From Brevibacillus reuszeri (GTDB lineage Bacteria; Bacillota; Bacilli; Brevibacillales; Brevibacillaceae): a DNA stretch of 64,000 nucleotides. Shown piece by piece: positions 26,429-35,632 of the stretch; the stretch's first letter is position 1, and every line of letters starts with the position of its first letter. Below the pieces are notes generated by a model, which saw only the letters and a program-made list of their open reading frames with translations, did no database searches and had not been told where the DNA came from. The translations under genes were made by a program, and so were the position numbers. The DNA lies in assembly GCF_002897295.1 (NCBI RefSeq), contig NZ_BEXF01000025.1, positions 27,333-91,332 of the forward strand, written 5' to 3'.

Positions 26429-26804
26429 TTCCGCTGACAACGCCTGTGATCCGAATGTTTTCAGAAGGGAGGATGAGGGGCTCATCGTCCTCGTTGGTGG
26501 TCGTAAACACACACTCTACCGGATTGACATCAGCCGCGATGCGAACGATAAATTGCCCTTCCTGTCTGACTAGAACGGGTCTGTCCTTAATCGGTTCCAT
26601 CGAAAAATTGGAGATCAGCAAGGCATCTCCCGCAAGTATGCCGAGTCCACTGAGCCCCGAGTCGCGCATAATGAGCGCAAAATTAGCTACATGGTAGCTG
26701 GCGACCTGAATGGCAGGATAAAGAGAAAGCTCTTCGTCATTTCCGATTGCCAGATCAAAAAAATGAGTGCTGTAGGCATCTCCTGCGACGAAGATGTGCT
26801 TCAT
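26406..26804 (-). CDS. S24/LexA-fold protein lacking the catalytic Lys
   Basis: Protein of 132 residues resembling the C-terminal autoprotease fold of LexA/UmuD. MRDSGLSGLGILAGDALLIS matches the Ser segment (DSM..GI..GD), but where S24 peptidases have Lys (F.VKR) this one reads GQFIVRIAAD, with Arg. There is no DNA-binding domain. It is probably a non-cleaving scaffold or sensor. It follows the ImmA-like gene by 36 bp and presumably shares its LexA-like box. ATG 26804 is 12 bp from AAAGGAGG; a TTG nine bases earlier is 3 bp from it, so the start is uncertain. Confidence 0.6.
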   Translation of the reverse strand: MKHIFVAGDAYSTHFFDLAIGNDEELSLYPAIQVASYHVANFALIMRDSGLSGLGILAGDALLISNFSMEPIKDRPVLVRQEGQFIVRIAADVNPVECVFTTTNEDDEPLILPSENIRITGVVSGIISQPHP

Positions 26805-26840
26805 TTTAGTCAATGGCCTCCTTTTCTTAAGCGGCTGGAC

Positions 26841-27365
26841 TTACCAAAAAACAGGTACGCCCCTTGCGTGCAAGCGAGCGAGGACGCGGTCGAATCGTCT
26901 GCTTGCCATCGAGAGCGGGACGCGAAACCGCTGTGCCAGCAGAGCGGGTGCATCGAAACGGGAGCAATCTGCCAAGAGTGGACTGATCATGAAAAAGGGC
27001 AGCAGCAGATGCTCAGCAAAGTGGTTTGCCTGTGATTCCTGCCAATCGATCATCCATGTAGTGCTTTGAGGCTGAACACCCTCATGCAAAAGTAAATGCC
27101 CCAGCTCGTGTGCGATTTTGACTCTTTGGTAAGCAGGCTCTAGTCGCTCATCGACAGCAATGATGTACCTGTTTTTTAGTGTTGGATGCTCATGAGCTCT
27201 GCTGCGGCCGTTAATTTCAATAATTTCGATGCCGTATGTCTCGCATAAACGATGCAGATCGATTTGCTCGGGCTCCTCCATGCCCAAGTGTCGTAGAAGC
27301 ATGTACACCCGGCTCTCCATCCAGGTCTGCGGCTCGCAGATTTCTTGAAAAAAAGGTAGAAACAT
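26841..27365 (-). CDS. ImmA/IrrE-type metallopeptidase
   Basis: Zinc peptidase of 174 residues. The motif VKIAHELGHLLLHEGV carries HExxH and a downstream helix has QESQANHFAEHLLLP, the third-ligand Glu region typical of ImmA/IrrE. Relatives cleave XRE-type repressors to induce mobile elements (ImmA-ImmR) or the DNA damage response (IrrE-DdrO). An XRE repressor gene lies directly upstream, but a terminator separates them, so this gene has its own promoter, overlapped by a LexA-like box. Start chosen at ATG 27365, 11 bp behind GGGAGG. Confidence 0.82.
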   Translation of the reverse strand: MFLPFFQEICEPQTWMESRVYMLLRHLGMEEPEQIDLHRLCETYGIEIIEINGRSRAHEHPTLKNRYIIAVDERLEPAYQRVKIAHELGHLLLHEGVQPQSTTWMIDWQESQANHFAEHLLLPFFMISPLLADCSRFDAPALLAQRFRVPLSMASRRFDRVLARLHARGVPVFW

Positions 27366-27397
27366 CCAGTGTTCCGCCTCCCATACCAATAAAAATG

Positions 27398-27409
27398 GAA
27401 CGTACGTTC
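27398..27409. promoter_or_regulatory. LexA (SOS) box upstream of the ImmA-S24 pair
   Basis: Perfect palindrome GAACGTACGTTC matches the Gram-positive core GAAC-N4-GTTC and the RNRY centre. It sits 33 bp before the ImmA-like start. Confidence 0.65.
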
Positions 27410-27426
27410 TGTTTTGGCCGTGAAAG

Positions 27427-27460
27427 AAAACCCCGCAATGGGGTTATTTTTTTTTCAAAT
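27427..27460. terminator. terminator between the XRE and ImmA-like genes
   Basis: AACCCC / GGGGTT hairpin with T-runs on both sides; on the minus strand it ends the XRE gene, overlapping its last codons. Confidence 0.8.
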
Positions 27461-27893
27461 CTTCCGTTATGTCGAACAAAGAAGGCGGCCTTGTTTCTCG
27501 TACCTGACGTACCTTCAGCTGCTTTTTCAAATCGTACCAGTAACGACGAATCTCTTTTTTCTCTTCTTCAGATGCCTCCAGATAACCATCCAAAAAGTAA
27601 TAGTCATCCGGGTCGTCGATTTTTTCCTGCAAAAGCTCGTCCAAAGAACGCTGTTCCTTAGCCAGGGAAGCTGATGCAGCGGTGTTTGCTATTACATCGT
27701 TTGTTCGACCGAGCAGCCAATCCGTCGTGACCTCAAGTATATCTGCCAACTGCCGCAGCATATCGTTAGGCGGCGTGCTGTGATTGTTTTCATAGTTGCT
27801 GATCGTCCCTTTTGTTGTGCAGACATGCTCTGCCAACTCTTCCTGGGTCAGACCTTTTGCCTTACGGGCTATGCGCAAGCGCTGGGATAGCAT
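27444..27893 (-). CDS. XRE-family repressor
   Basis: Protein of 149 residues with an N-terminal lambda-repressor-type helix-turn-helix (LSQRLRIARKAKGLTQEELAE, then GTISNYENNHSTPP) and a dimerisation-type tail (LADILEVTTDWLLGRTNDV). The C-terminal half is charged and ends in KKK. Probable client of the neighbouring ImmA-like protease, as in ImmR-ImmA pairs (inference). Start is ATG 27893 behind GGAAGGA; an extra 11 codons upstream overlap the binding site. A GTACAA palindrome lies over its promoter, suggesting autoregulation. Confidence 0.85.
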   Translation of the reverse strand: MLSQRLRIARKAKGLTQEELAEHVCTTKGTISNYENNHSTPPNDMLRQLADILEVTTDWLLGRTNDVIANTAASASLAKEQRSLDELLQEKIDDPDDYYFLDGYLEASEEEKKEIRRYWYDLKKQLKVRQVRETRPPSLFDITEDLKKK

Positions 27894-27920
27894 GAGCGAG
27901 CCAGTCCTTCCATAGAGGAT

Positions 27921-27937
27921 GTACAACTATATTGTAC
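27921..27937. promoter_or_regulatory. palindromic operator at the XRE promoter
   Basis: Perfect GTACAA-N5-TTGTAC. On the minus strand it overlaps a -10-like TACAAT, 28 bp before the XRE start. Confidence 0.6.
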
Positions 27938-28003
27938 TAGAAGAGAGAGAAAAAGAAAAGATTGTATGATGATTTTATTTTTTATGATTGACTAACAAGA
28001 AAC

Positions 28004-28047
28004 TTGTACTTTATTATGTTTGTACAACTGAATAGGAACGTTTGTTC
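28004..28047. promoter_or_regulatory. second GTACAA inverted pair and second LexA-like box
   Basis: TTGTAC (28004-28009) and GTACAA (28022-28027) use the same half-site as the XRE operator. Just beyond is GAACGTTTGTTC (28036-28047), a GAAC-N4-GTTC site, followed by TGTTTTG exactly as after the box at 27398. It is placed to act on the XRE gene or on the plus-strand PPC-RHS genes. Confidence 0.5.
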
Positions 28048-28198
28048 TGTTTTGAGAATGGATGTGCGTTTGGAAGCAAGCGCGAATGTCCATTCAATCC
28101 ATGCTGAGAAAAGGAGGAGTGGAAAAAGAGAGCGACGAGAACGAGACGCATGAGGAAATACGTGAGCAAAAAACAGAAAAGAAAGTGGTGAAACGTAC

Positions 28199-30109
28199 AT
28201 GAGAGAAAGAATTTCCGTCTTGGTGTTGATCCTGCTGATTCTGGCTGTCTTTTCGATGCCTGAGGGAGTGACGACAGCGGCACAGGACCAGGCCCCCATG
28301 GATGAAATTTCGCAGATGGATCAGGAGATTTTGGGGCTGCATCAGACGCTAGAGTTTTTCCAGGCTGTTGCTATCCGAAAAGGAAACGAGAAGCTGGCGA
28401 ATCAGATCTTGCAGCAAGCATCCGCTTATTTTGAGCGGGCCAAAGACCTGCACAAGCAGCAGCCTACGACAGATGAACAGCTACTGGCACAAAAAGAGCA
28501 AATCAGGAATTTGCAAGCTGAGTATGATCGAGCAGTGGCAGGCTATTGGGCGGAGCTGCTTCCTGAGCTTGGTCCAAAATTAGCTGAGTCAAATCAGCAA
28601 GCAAAAGGAAAAGCAAGCGAAAACGCGACCTTGCTCGCCATCGATCCTGCCATCGATCCGTTTGAACCAAATGATGACTTTGCAACCAGCTACCCGATTA
28701 CAAGCGGGAATTACTACGAGTCCAAGCTTTCTACAAGCACAGACAAGGATGTATATCGCTTTGACTCAGGGGCGTTAACCGGATCGTTGACGGTGAAATT
28801 GACAGTTCCGAAAACAAAGGATTACGACCTCCTGGTAACAGAGGGTCCCAGCACGGTAGTTGATATCAGCGCAACGGAGCAATTAGGGGGAGAAGAAACG
28901 GTTAGCTTTCAGGTCAAGCCAAATACGACCTACTACATGACCGTATTCAGCTTTAACAAGCATTTCAGCACGACAGACACTTACTGGCTGCGGCTTGATA
29001 AAGTGACGAAAACGTTGAGCGCCGCTTCGCCCATTGATGTCAGCCTGCCGCTAGGAGAAGCGCCTGCGTACAAATTTACAGCACCAGTGACGGGAACCTA
29101 TCGCTTTTATACAGGTCCTTACGGGGGATTTGGCGCAACAACGGATACCGCGCTGTTTCTGTTTTCGGACGAGCAGCTGTCAGCACTGCTCGAATTTAAT
29201 GACGATGCGACAGATGGCTCCCTTTTCTCCGAGATGAAAGTAGATCTGGTGGCTGGAGTTTCGTATTACGTCTACCTCACTTCGGCTGACAAGACAAAAG
29301 GCGTGCATGCGAGACTGACCGCCGCTTTGGATACAAAGGCAACAGTCGCTTCTGCTACGATTCGTGAATCGACAGCAAACGATGGCACGATTACCGACAA
29401 GCAGGTGATCAACCTCGCTGCGGGTACGTTTGCAACGGATGCTGCCGCAAGTGTTACGGTAAACAATTTGCCAGCAGGACTACAGCCAATTGTGACGCGT
29501 ACGAGCAGCCAGCAGCTTACAGTCCAGTTTGGAGGCAAAGCACTGTCTCATGAGAGCAAGCACAGTGTCCCAAACGTAACGATCACGATTCCGAAAGCCA
29601 AAGTGGCAGGAGTCGTCGCTGATCTGGTGACCAATCCGTTCGCCATTTCCTTTACAGACACAGAAAGCTTGTATGTAACGACGCCACAAGACATCAATCT
29701 TGCTGCCGGAGTCAAAAAAATCGTGAAGCTGACCGCGCCAGCTACCGGAAGCTTTGACATTTTTACGAGCTACTATGGGGGAAATTCAGCAGAGGGAACT
29801 AGCAATACATGGCTCGGGGTATATGAGGACTATGCACAGACGCAATTGCTCGCTGCAAATGATGACGGAGGTCAGCCGCCCTTTTCTAAAGTCACCCTGC
29901 CTCTGCAAAAAGGCAAGGATTACTACGTCGTTTTGACTGGCGGCAGCAATAACTCTGTCCATGCCCGGCTAAGCGCCCGTTATCTCGGAGTGGAGTATGT
30001 GTACAACGCAAAAGGACAGCTTGTGCAAATCAAGCAAAACGGCACGATTTTGACGGAATTCACCTACGATGGCAACGGAAATCTCATCAAAAAACAGGTT
30101 CATCAATAA
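28199..30109 (+). CDS. secreted PPC-domain protein with terminal YD repeat
   Basis: Exported protein of 636 residues. A signal peptide (cleavage near TTAAQ, residue ~28) is followed by a coiled-coil region (30-140, LHQTLEFFQAVAIRKGNEKL) and a PPC domain starting at DPFEPNDDFATSYP. Two further PPC-like repeats begin with INLAAGTF / INLAAGVK-type strands and contain TGTYRFYTGPYGG and TGSFDIFTSYYGG. The last 35 residues are one RHS/YD repeat, YVYNAKGQLVQI then FTYDGNGNLIKK. It ends 18 bp before the RHS toxin gene, so both are one operon; it may be an accessory or anchoring partner of the toxin (inference). Confidence 0.78.
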   Translation: MRERISVLVLILLILAVFSMPEGVTTAAQDQAPMDEISQMDQEILGLHQTLEFFQAVAIRKGNEKLANQILQQASAYFERAKDLHKQQPTTDEQLLAQKEQIRNLQAEYDRAVAGYWAELLPELGPKLAESNQQAKGKASENATLLAIDPAIDPFEPNDDFATSYPITSGNYYESKLSTSTDKDVYRFDSGALTGSLTVKLTVPKTKDYDLLVTEGPSTVVDISATEQLGGEETVSFQVKPNTTYYMTVFSFNKHFSTTDTYWLRLDKVTKTLSAASPIDVSLPLGEAPAYKFTAPVTGTYRFYTGPYGGFGATTDTALFLFSDEQLSALLEFNDDATDGSLFSEMKVDLVAGVSYYVYLTSADKTKGVHARLTAALDTKATVASATIRESTANDGTITDKQVINLAAGTFATDAAASVTVNNLPAGLQPIVTRTSSQQLTVQFGGKALSHESKHSVPNVTITIPKAKVAGVVADLVTNPFAISFTDTESLYVTTPQDINLAAGVKKIVKLTAPATGSFDIFTSYYGGNSAEGTSNTWLGVYEDYAQTQLLAANDDGGQPPFSKVTLPLQKGKDYYVVLTGGSNNSVHARLSARYLGVEYVYNAKGQLVQIKQNGTILTEFTYDGNGNLIKKQVHQ

Positions 30110-30127
30110 AAATAAGGAGGGAAATCG

Positions 30128-33100
30128 ATGCGACTTACACGTTGGACTCAGAAAACGATAAACATGCTGTTGATCGGCTCGCTTTTACTGCCCACGACCG
30201 TTTATGCAGAAGCCGGCAGTAGCCTGTCACAAAAGCCAGCCACAGATCGAGCAAAGGTTGGAACGACAAAAGACTGGATTTCTGCCTACCAGACTGCACT
30301 GCAAGCAAAGGACAAGCAAGAAAACATTCAGCCTGACGAAAAAACGACGTATACGAAAGAGGAAATCAAGCAGCTGGATTGGGATACACTGCAGTCTGAA
30401 CAGGTATGGAAGCTGTACCAGACCGCTGATCCCGCATTGATTCAATTCGCTGCGTATTTTTATCCTTCTGTGGATCGCTTTTTGTCCCATAACGAGCAGG
30501 TAGAGAAATACAAGTGGAATGACGATGACATCACGAAGCGTATCCAGGCAATGCCGCTAGCAAAGAAGGAGCAGCTGAAGAACATTCTGCCGCAGCTTGG
30601 CGCGGTTTTATCTGCATCAGAAGCGAATCCGCTTCCACCGAAGCAGACTGAAAAGCCGTCAACCACCTCAGCACTGGCGAGTATCCCGGACGCGATGTAT
30701 GACCCAGAGGGCTTGACGTACCAGTACAAACGCTCGAATACGGACAACCCGGTGGATGAGCTGTATCGAACGGCCAATGTGAGAGAGCTTGATATTCAGT
30801 TGGAAGGGAAGCACGGGCTGGATTTTACCCTTGAGCGCAGCTACTCTTCCTTGGAAGCACTGACTGAGGAGTTTTACTATTCGAACAGCGGTAAAAATAT
30901 AAATGTCCCCTCCAGGTATCAGGAGAAGAATTTTTTGCCGATTGGCTGGAAGCTCAATTTGCCCCGGTTTGAAGAAATCTATAAATCAAATGCGTGGTGC
31001 AGATATTATGATGACACCTCCAAATACAATTGTGCATACGAAGGTGAGGGCAAACGATATGTCTTCACCCTAGATGACGGAACCGTGCTGGAGTCTTCCT
31101 CTACAGTAGGAGACTGGGTGAATACCCCGTACCAGGGCATTTCGATGAGCAAGTATAAAAAGGGGTACGGTGAATTCGGGACCAATCATGTGGTGACATT
31201 GGAGAAAAACGGCATCACTTATGATTTTGGCGAAGAGTCCCACTATTATAAAGACGAGCTGTATCATACGTTTTTGGTGAAAAAGACGAATGCGTACGGA
31301 GACTCGATCAGCTACAGAATTAACGAAGATACGAGATGGCCGACCGAGATCACAGATAGCGTCGGGCGTCTGATTACAATTGATAACAGTACAGTGAATA
31401 CCGTAGTGAAAGTCTATCAGGACAGCTCCCAAAAAACGTTGCTGAAGCATCTTGTCTATGAGTGGACTGTAAATACAAACAAGGATCAGGTAAGAGAATA
31501 CAGCGTGACGGGGACAGATAGCAAAATCATTGCCGAGTATGCGTATCACAGTCCATCTGTTTACGGAGTGAGTGAATACAATCTGCAGCCGACCTATTCC
31601 TTTGCGGCTCCGAACAAACTAATCAATTTCGATGACAATGGGCTGGAGTCGACGGAATATACGAATGTCGATAAAACCAAGAAGGGAAAAGTGAACTACA
31701 AGCTTTTGAAGCAGGTCGACTATCCAGTGGAAGGCTTGTCCATGAGCTATACGTACAGCTTGTATCAGCCAGATGTTCCAGGATTTTTGAATCAAGGGCT
31801 GGTGCGTCTCTATTTGGATAAAGAAGCATTGACGTACATGAGCTATCATCCTGTGACCGCGGTCAATTTCCGTTTTGCCAAGACACCGCATCCGGATCAA
31901 GCAACGACAGGATGGTACTCGTACACCAAGTATTATCCACAGACTAATAAAGAAGTATGGAAATCACCGAAATCAGCCTCTGTGCGCTTTGCCAATCAGC
32001 CGATCAACCGAGATGGCTCCAGGGTCGTTACGAGAAGCATTCAGGACGGATTGCCGAGTGTAGAGAAAACCTTTATCGTCAACCCGGATCGCAACTTTTT
32101 GCTGCAATCGGTGAAGACCTTTGTAGGAAATGGTGCTGATTCAGATACGATCCAAGGTGCGCTTACCCTGACAGAAGACGGGAAAACGTATTGTTATGCT
32201 CCTGCCTCTTATACGAGCTATATGTACAATCAGCGAGAGACACAGCCGACACATGTGTACTCCTTTATGGGACGCCCAAGCTCCATTACTGCGGATTCGG
32301 ACGTATATCAATACTTGCTCGCTCCTACAGATAGCGGCTTGTCTAAAGTCAAGGCAAGGCTGGGTCGTTATGCGCAAATCATGGAGTACGGCTACAACGT
32401 GTATGGAGATGTCACCAAGGAAATCGATCCAAAAGGAAACCAGACCACAACCGAATACGTATTCCCGAGCAGTCTCTCCACGCTGCGTGTGCCATCCAAG
32501 GTGAAGAAAACAGCGGCCAGCAATCCGAATCATTATCATGAAGAGACTTATACGTACGGAAGCAACAGGCTGGTTGCAACCGAAAAGATCGTGGATTCCT
32601 ATCCAGATGGCACAGCTACCAGACAGGAGCAAGTGAACCGTACCTTCAGCTATCAAGACAAGCTACTCAAAACAATTACGGAAACGAGTACAGGTCCAGA
32701 TGCCAAGACGATTACACAGAGCATCGATTCCTATGACGATTTTTCCTTGTATCCGCGAGAGATAACCATGCAGGTGGAGACCTCCACGGGTGTAAATGAA
32801 CAGCTGTATCACTACTTCCATTACGATGGAATGGGTCGCTTACTATACCGCATGTACCCGGATGAAATCTACGTCCAGTACCAATACGACCTGCTCGGAC
32901 GCCGGACAAAGGAGCTCGTGACCAACCGAGATCAGACCCGAACAACGACGTATGATTATGACGATACGACGAGAAAAGTAACGATGACGCTGCCAGATGG
33001 CACGAAACAATTTTCTCATTTTACGCCATACGGAGAAGTAGAGTACAAGGGACAGATTGGAAAAGACGGTACCGTTCGTCCGCTTTTGTACAATACGTAT

Positions 33101-35614
33101 TCGCTGGATGGAAACCATCTGTTGTCCAGCGCACCGTATGCCTTAAACGAACGGGCGACCAGCTACGTCTATAATGCAGATGGAACGGTGTGGAAAAAAA
33201 CAGATCCAATCGGCACTACGGTGTTTCTGGCAGCCAATACGCAAAACGATGGGGTAAACTATGTCCCTGCTCGGACTGGTGTGAGCATCGAGCCAAACGG
33301 ACTGCAAACCACACAATACTATGACCGCCACGGCCAGCTGGAAAAAGAAGGAATGCGGTCAGGTGATGGCAGCCAGAGCAGAACGACACAGCTCGCTCGC
33401 AACGATTTTGACCAAGTAATCGGCAAGACAGAAAAAGATCAGACAGGCAAAAGTCGCGTATGGGAATACCGCTCAAACAACGACGGCAAGCTCGTCTACC
33501 TGCTCGATCCCGAGCAAAACAAGTACCAGTACGAGTACGATACACTCGGCAATCTGGTAACGGTAACGGAAAATCAGCTGTTGACGACCCGCAATCACTA
33601 CAATGCTCTCTCCTGGAAGATTAGTGAAAAGGATGTTCCGTCGGGAGCGACCGAGTCGTATCGTTACAATCGGAATGGTACACCGCATACGTTTACAGAC
33701 AAAGCAGGCATTCGTCACCTCTACGCCTACACGCCGTTTAACGAGCTGGCCAGCCTGACCTCCACAAACGCAGCAGGCAAAATCATGAATTTGGAGACAA
33801 AAGAATACGTCCCGAACACCTCCCTGATTCAAAAAGAAACGAACAGCAACGGAACAGATTTGGGTACAGGCATGAGCAACTACCGCGAAGTATCATACAC
33901 CTACGATCCGTTTCTGCGGTTCAAGACTCAGACCGCTTTTGGACGAGTGTACCAGATGGGATACACAGACCGGGATGACCTCATGGATTCCTTGACGTAC
34001 CCGGACAATGCTGTCGTGACCTATTTGTATGATGCAGCTGGACGTTTAAAAGAAGTAAACAGTGCTGTGACAGGTAAAATCGAATACAGCTACCAGGTAG
34101 ACACTACGGGGGACAGCTATCAGGCGAAGTACCCGAACGGCCGCATCAACAAGCGAAAAGCCGATTCGTTTGGACAAGTGGCGACAGTCACACATGAAAA
34201 AAATCAAGCACCGATCTGGTCAGAGTCCAATCAATACTCGTTTGGCAATGTTGTGTCCATCCAGCGCAATGCGAAAACACATCAATATACCTACGATAAA
34301 ATTGATCGACTGACCAAGGAAGTCATTCCAGGAACGACGAATGATTACTCCTATGACGGACGTGGAAACCGCTCGGCATTCGCCGGCACCCTGCCGACAG
34401 AGACAGGTAGCTCCACGTACACATTCGATGAGCGAAATCGTCTGCGCAGTGTCGTGAATGAAACAACAGGCGACACTTCGACGTATACCTATTATGGAGA
34501 CGGCCTTCGCGCGAGCAAGACCGAGAATGGCATCCAAACCAAGTATGTCTACTTGAGTGGCAAAGTCATCGAGGAGCTCGACGCTGCCAATGCCTCCAAG
34601 GCCCGAAACATCTGGGGCAATGAGCTCGTGCTGCGCAAAGATTTGAGCACAGGCAAGAGCGGATACTACCACTACAACAGCCACGGCGATGTCGTCGCTA
34701 TCTCGGACGGCACTGGCCAAGAGCTGAACAGCTATGCATACGACACCTGGGGCAACGTCATCTCGAAAACGGAGGGGATGTCCAACCCGTATCAGTACAG
34801 TGGAGAGCCGTATGACGAGAAGACAGGGTTCTACTATCTGCGGGCACGGTATTATGATCCGAAGGTAGGGCGGTTTATATCGGAGGATACGTATAAGGGT
34901 GCGGTGGATAATCCGTTGTCGCTTAACAGGTATACGTATGTGAGTAATAATCCGTTGAGGTTTGTGGATCCTACGGGGCATTGGCAACAAAGTGATTCAA
35001 GTTATAGTTATGCTGTACAAAACTACCTTCTTGATCTCACTATTTTATATCATTTTGCGGAAACTAATAGCGAAAGACAAGCTATTCATGCAAGAGCAGA
35101 AGAGATAAGGACAAAAATGAATAGTGGAATCGGCGGGTTTTTAAATGGTACAAAAAAAGTTACAGAAGCTGCTAGTGATGTTTTTTCAATTGGAAGTATG
35201 GACAAATGGGAAAGAGACGAATTGCTTAGTGTCGTCAATGATTTAGACCATAATCTTAAGATTGAAGATGATACTAAATTACAGAATGGGCTGTTTGTTG
35301 CAAGCTTGTTTACTCCACAAGGAGAAGCTCGAGCAGCAGGTTCAATTGTAAAGTCATGGATTCAACGAGCGGCATTTAAAGAAATGAAGGACACGCTTGG
35401 AGAAATGGGAGTTAAAAAGTTTGTTAATTCTATGTCCAAGGGGTTTGTAGGTGCTGAGGGTATGAATGGCATCAAACGACTATCTGGTAACGGTATTAAA
35501 GGGTACATGTATGAAGTGAAAATAAAGGGAAAAGGAGGGGCTTATAGACTCTTAGGGGATTATGATGAAAAAACAAGTCACTATATTTGGAAGGTGTTTG
35601 AAAAAACACATTAA
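30128..35614 (+). CDS. RHS/YD-repeat polymorphic toxin (WapA-like)
   Basis: Secreted toxin of 1828 residues. A signal peptide ends near VYAEA (residue ~29). Numerous YD repeats fill about 700-1550, for example YEYDTLGNLVTVTEN. The RHS core end YYLRARYYDPKVGRFISED lies near 1575, followed by the boundary NRYTYVSNNPLRFVDPTGHW at about 1600-1619. The remaining ~210 residues are the exchangeable toxin: base composition turns AT-rich exactly there. The last 40 residues (KGYMYEVKIKGKGGAYRLLG, WKVFEKTH) recall RelE/HigB-type RNases, but this is a guess. Strong AAGGAGGG site. By analogy with WapA it inhibits neighbouring cells on contact; the next gene should give immunity. Confidence 0.9.
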   Translation: MRLTRWTQKTINMLLIGSLLLPTTVYAEAGSSLSQKPATDRAKVGTTKDWISAYQTALQAKDKQENIQPDEKTTYTKEEIKQLDWDTLQSEQVWKLYQTADPALIQFAAYFYPSVDRFLSHNEQVEKYKWNDDDITKRIQAMPLAKKEQLKNILPQLGAVLSASEANPLPPKQTEKPSTTSALASIPDAMYDPEGLTYQYKRSNTDNPVDELYRTANVRELDIQLEGKHGLDFTLERSYSSLEALTEEFYYSNSGKNINVPSRYQEKNFLPIGWKLNLPRFEEIYKSNAWCRYYDDTSKYNCAYEGEGKRYVFTLDDGTVLESSSTVGDWVNTPYQGISMSKYKKGYGEFGTNHVVTLEKNGITYDFGEESHYYKDELYHTFLVKKTNAYGDSISYRINEDTRWPTEITDSVGRLITIDNSTVNTVVKVYQDSSQKTLLKHLVYEWTVNTNKDQVREYSVTGTDSKIIAEYAYHSPSVYGVSEYNLQPTYSFAAPNKLINFDDNGLESTEYTNVDKTKKGKVNYKLLKQVDYPVEGLSMSYTYSLYQPDVPGFLNQGLVRLYLDKEALTYMSYHPVTAVNFRFAKTPHPDQATTGWYSYTKYYPQTNKEVWKSPKSASVRFANQPINRDGSRVVTRSIQDGLPSVEKTFIVNPDRNFLLQSVKTFVGNGADSDTIQGALTLTEDGKTYCYAPASYTSYMYNQRETQPTHVYSFMGRPSSITADSDVYQYLLAPTDSGLSKVKARLGRYAQIMEYGYNVYGDVTKEIDPKGNQTTTEYVFPSSLSTLRVPSKVKKTAASNPNHYHEETYTYGSNRLVATEKIVDSYPDGTATRQEQVNRTFSYQDKLLKTITETSTGPDAKTITQSIDSYDDFSLYPREITMQVETSTGVNEQLYHYFHYDGMGRLLYRMYPDEIYVQYQYDLLGRRTKELVTNRDQTRTTTYDYDDTTRKVTMTLPDGTKQFSHFTPYGEVEYKGQIGKDGTVRPLLYNTYSLDGNHLLSSAPYALNERATSYVYNADGTVWKKTDPIGTTVFLAANTQNDGVNYVPARTGVSIEPNGLQTTQYYDRHGQLEKEGMRSGDGSQSRTTQLARNDFDQVIGKTEKDQTGKSRVWEYRSNNDGKLVYLLDPEQNKYQYEYDTLGNLVTVTENQLLTTRNHYNALSWKISEKDVPSGATESYRYNRNGTPHTFTDKAGIRHLYAYTPFNELASLTSTNAAGKIMNLETKEYVPNTSLIQKETNSNGTDLGTGMSNYREVSYTYDPFLRFKTQTAFGRVYQMGYTDRDDLMDSLTYPDNAVVTYLYDAAGRLKEVNSAVTGKIEYSYQVDTTGDSYQAKYPNGRINKRKADSFGQVATVTHEKNQAPIWSESNQYSFGNVVSIQRNAKTHQYTYDKIDRLTKEVIPGTTNDYSYDGRGNRSAFAGTLPTETGSSTYTFDERNRLRSVVNETTGDTSTYTYYGDGLRASKTENGIQTKYVYLSGKVIEELDAANASKARNIWGNELVLRKDLSTGKSGYYHYNSHGDVVAISDGTGQELNSYAYDTWGNVISKTEGMSNPYQYSGEPYDEKTGFYYLRARYYDPKVGRFISEDTYKGAVDNPLSLNRYTYVSNNPLRFVDPTGHWQQSDSSYSYAVQNYLLDLTILYHFAETNSERQAIHARAEEIRTKMNSGIGGFLNGTKKVTEAASDVFSIGSMDKWERDELLSVVNDLDHNLKIEDDTKLQNGLFVASLFTPQGEARAAGSIVKSWIQRAAFKEMKDTLGEMGVKKFVNSMSKGFVGAEGMNGIKRLSGNGIKGYMYEVKIKGKGGAYRLLGDYDEKTSHYIWKVFEKTH

Positions 35615-35632
35615 TAAAAGGGGGAAGAGCTA

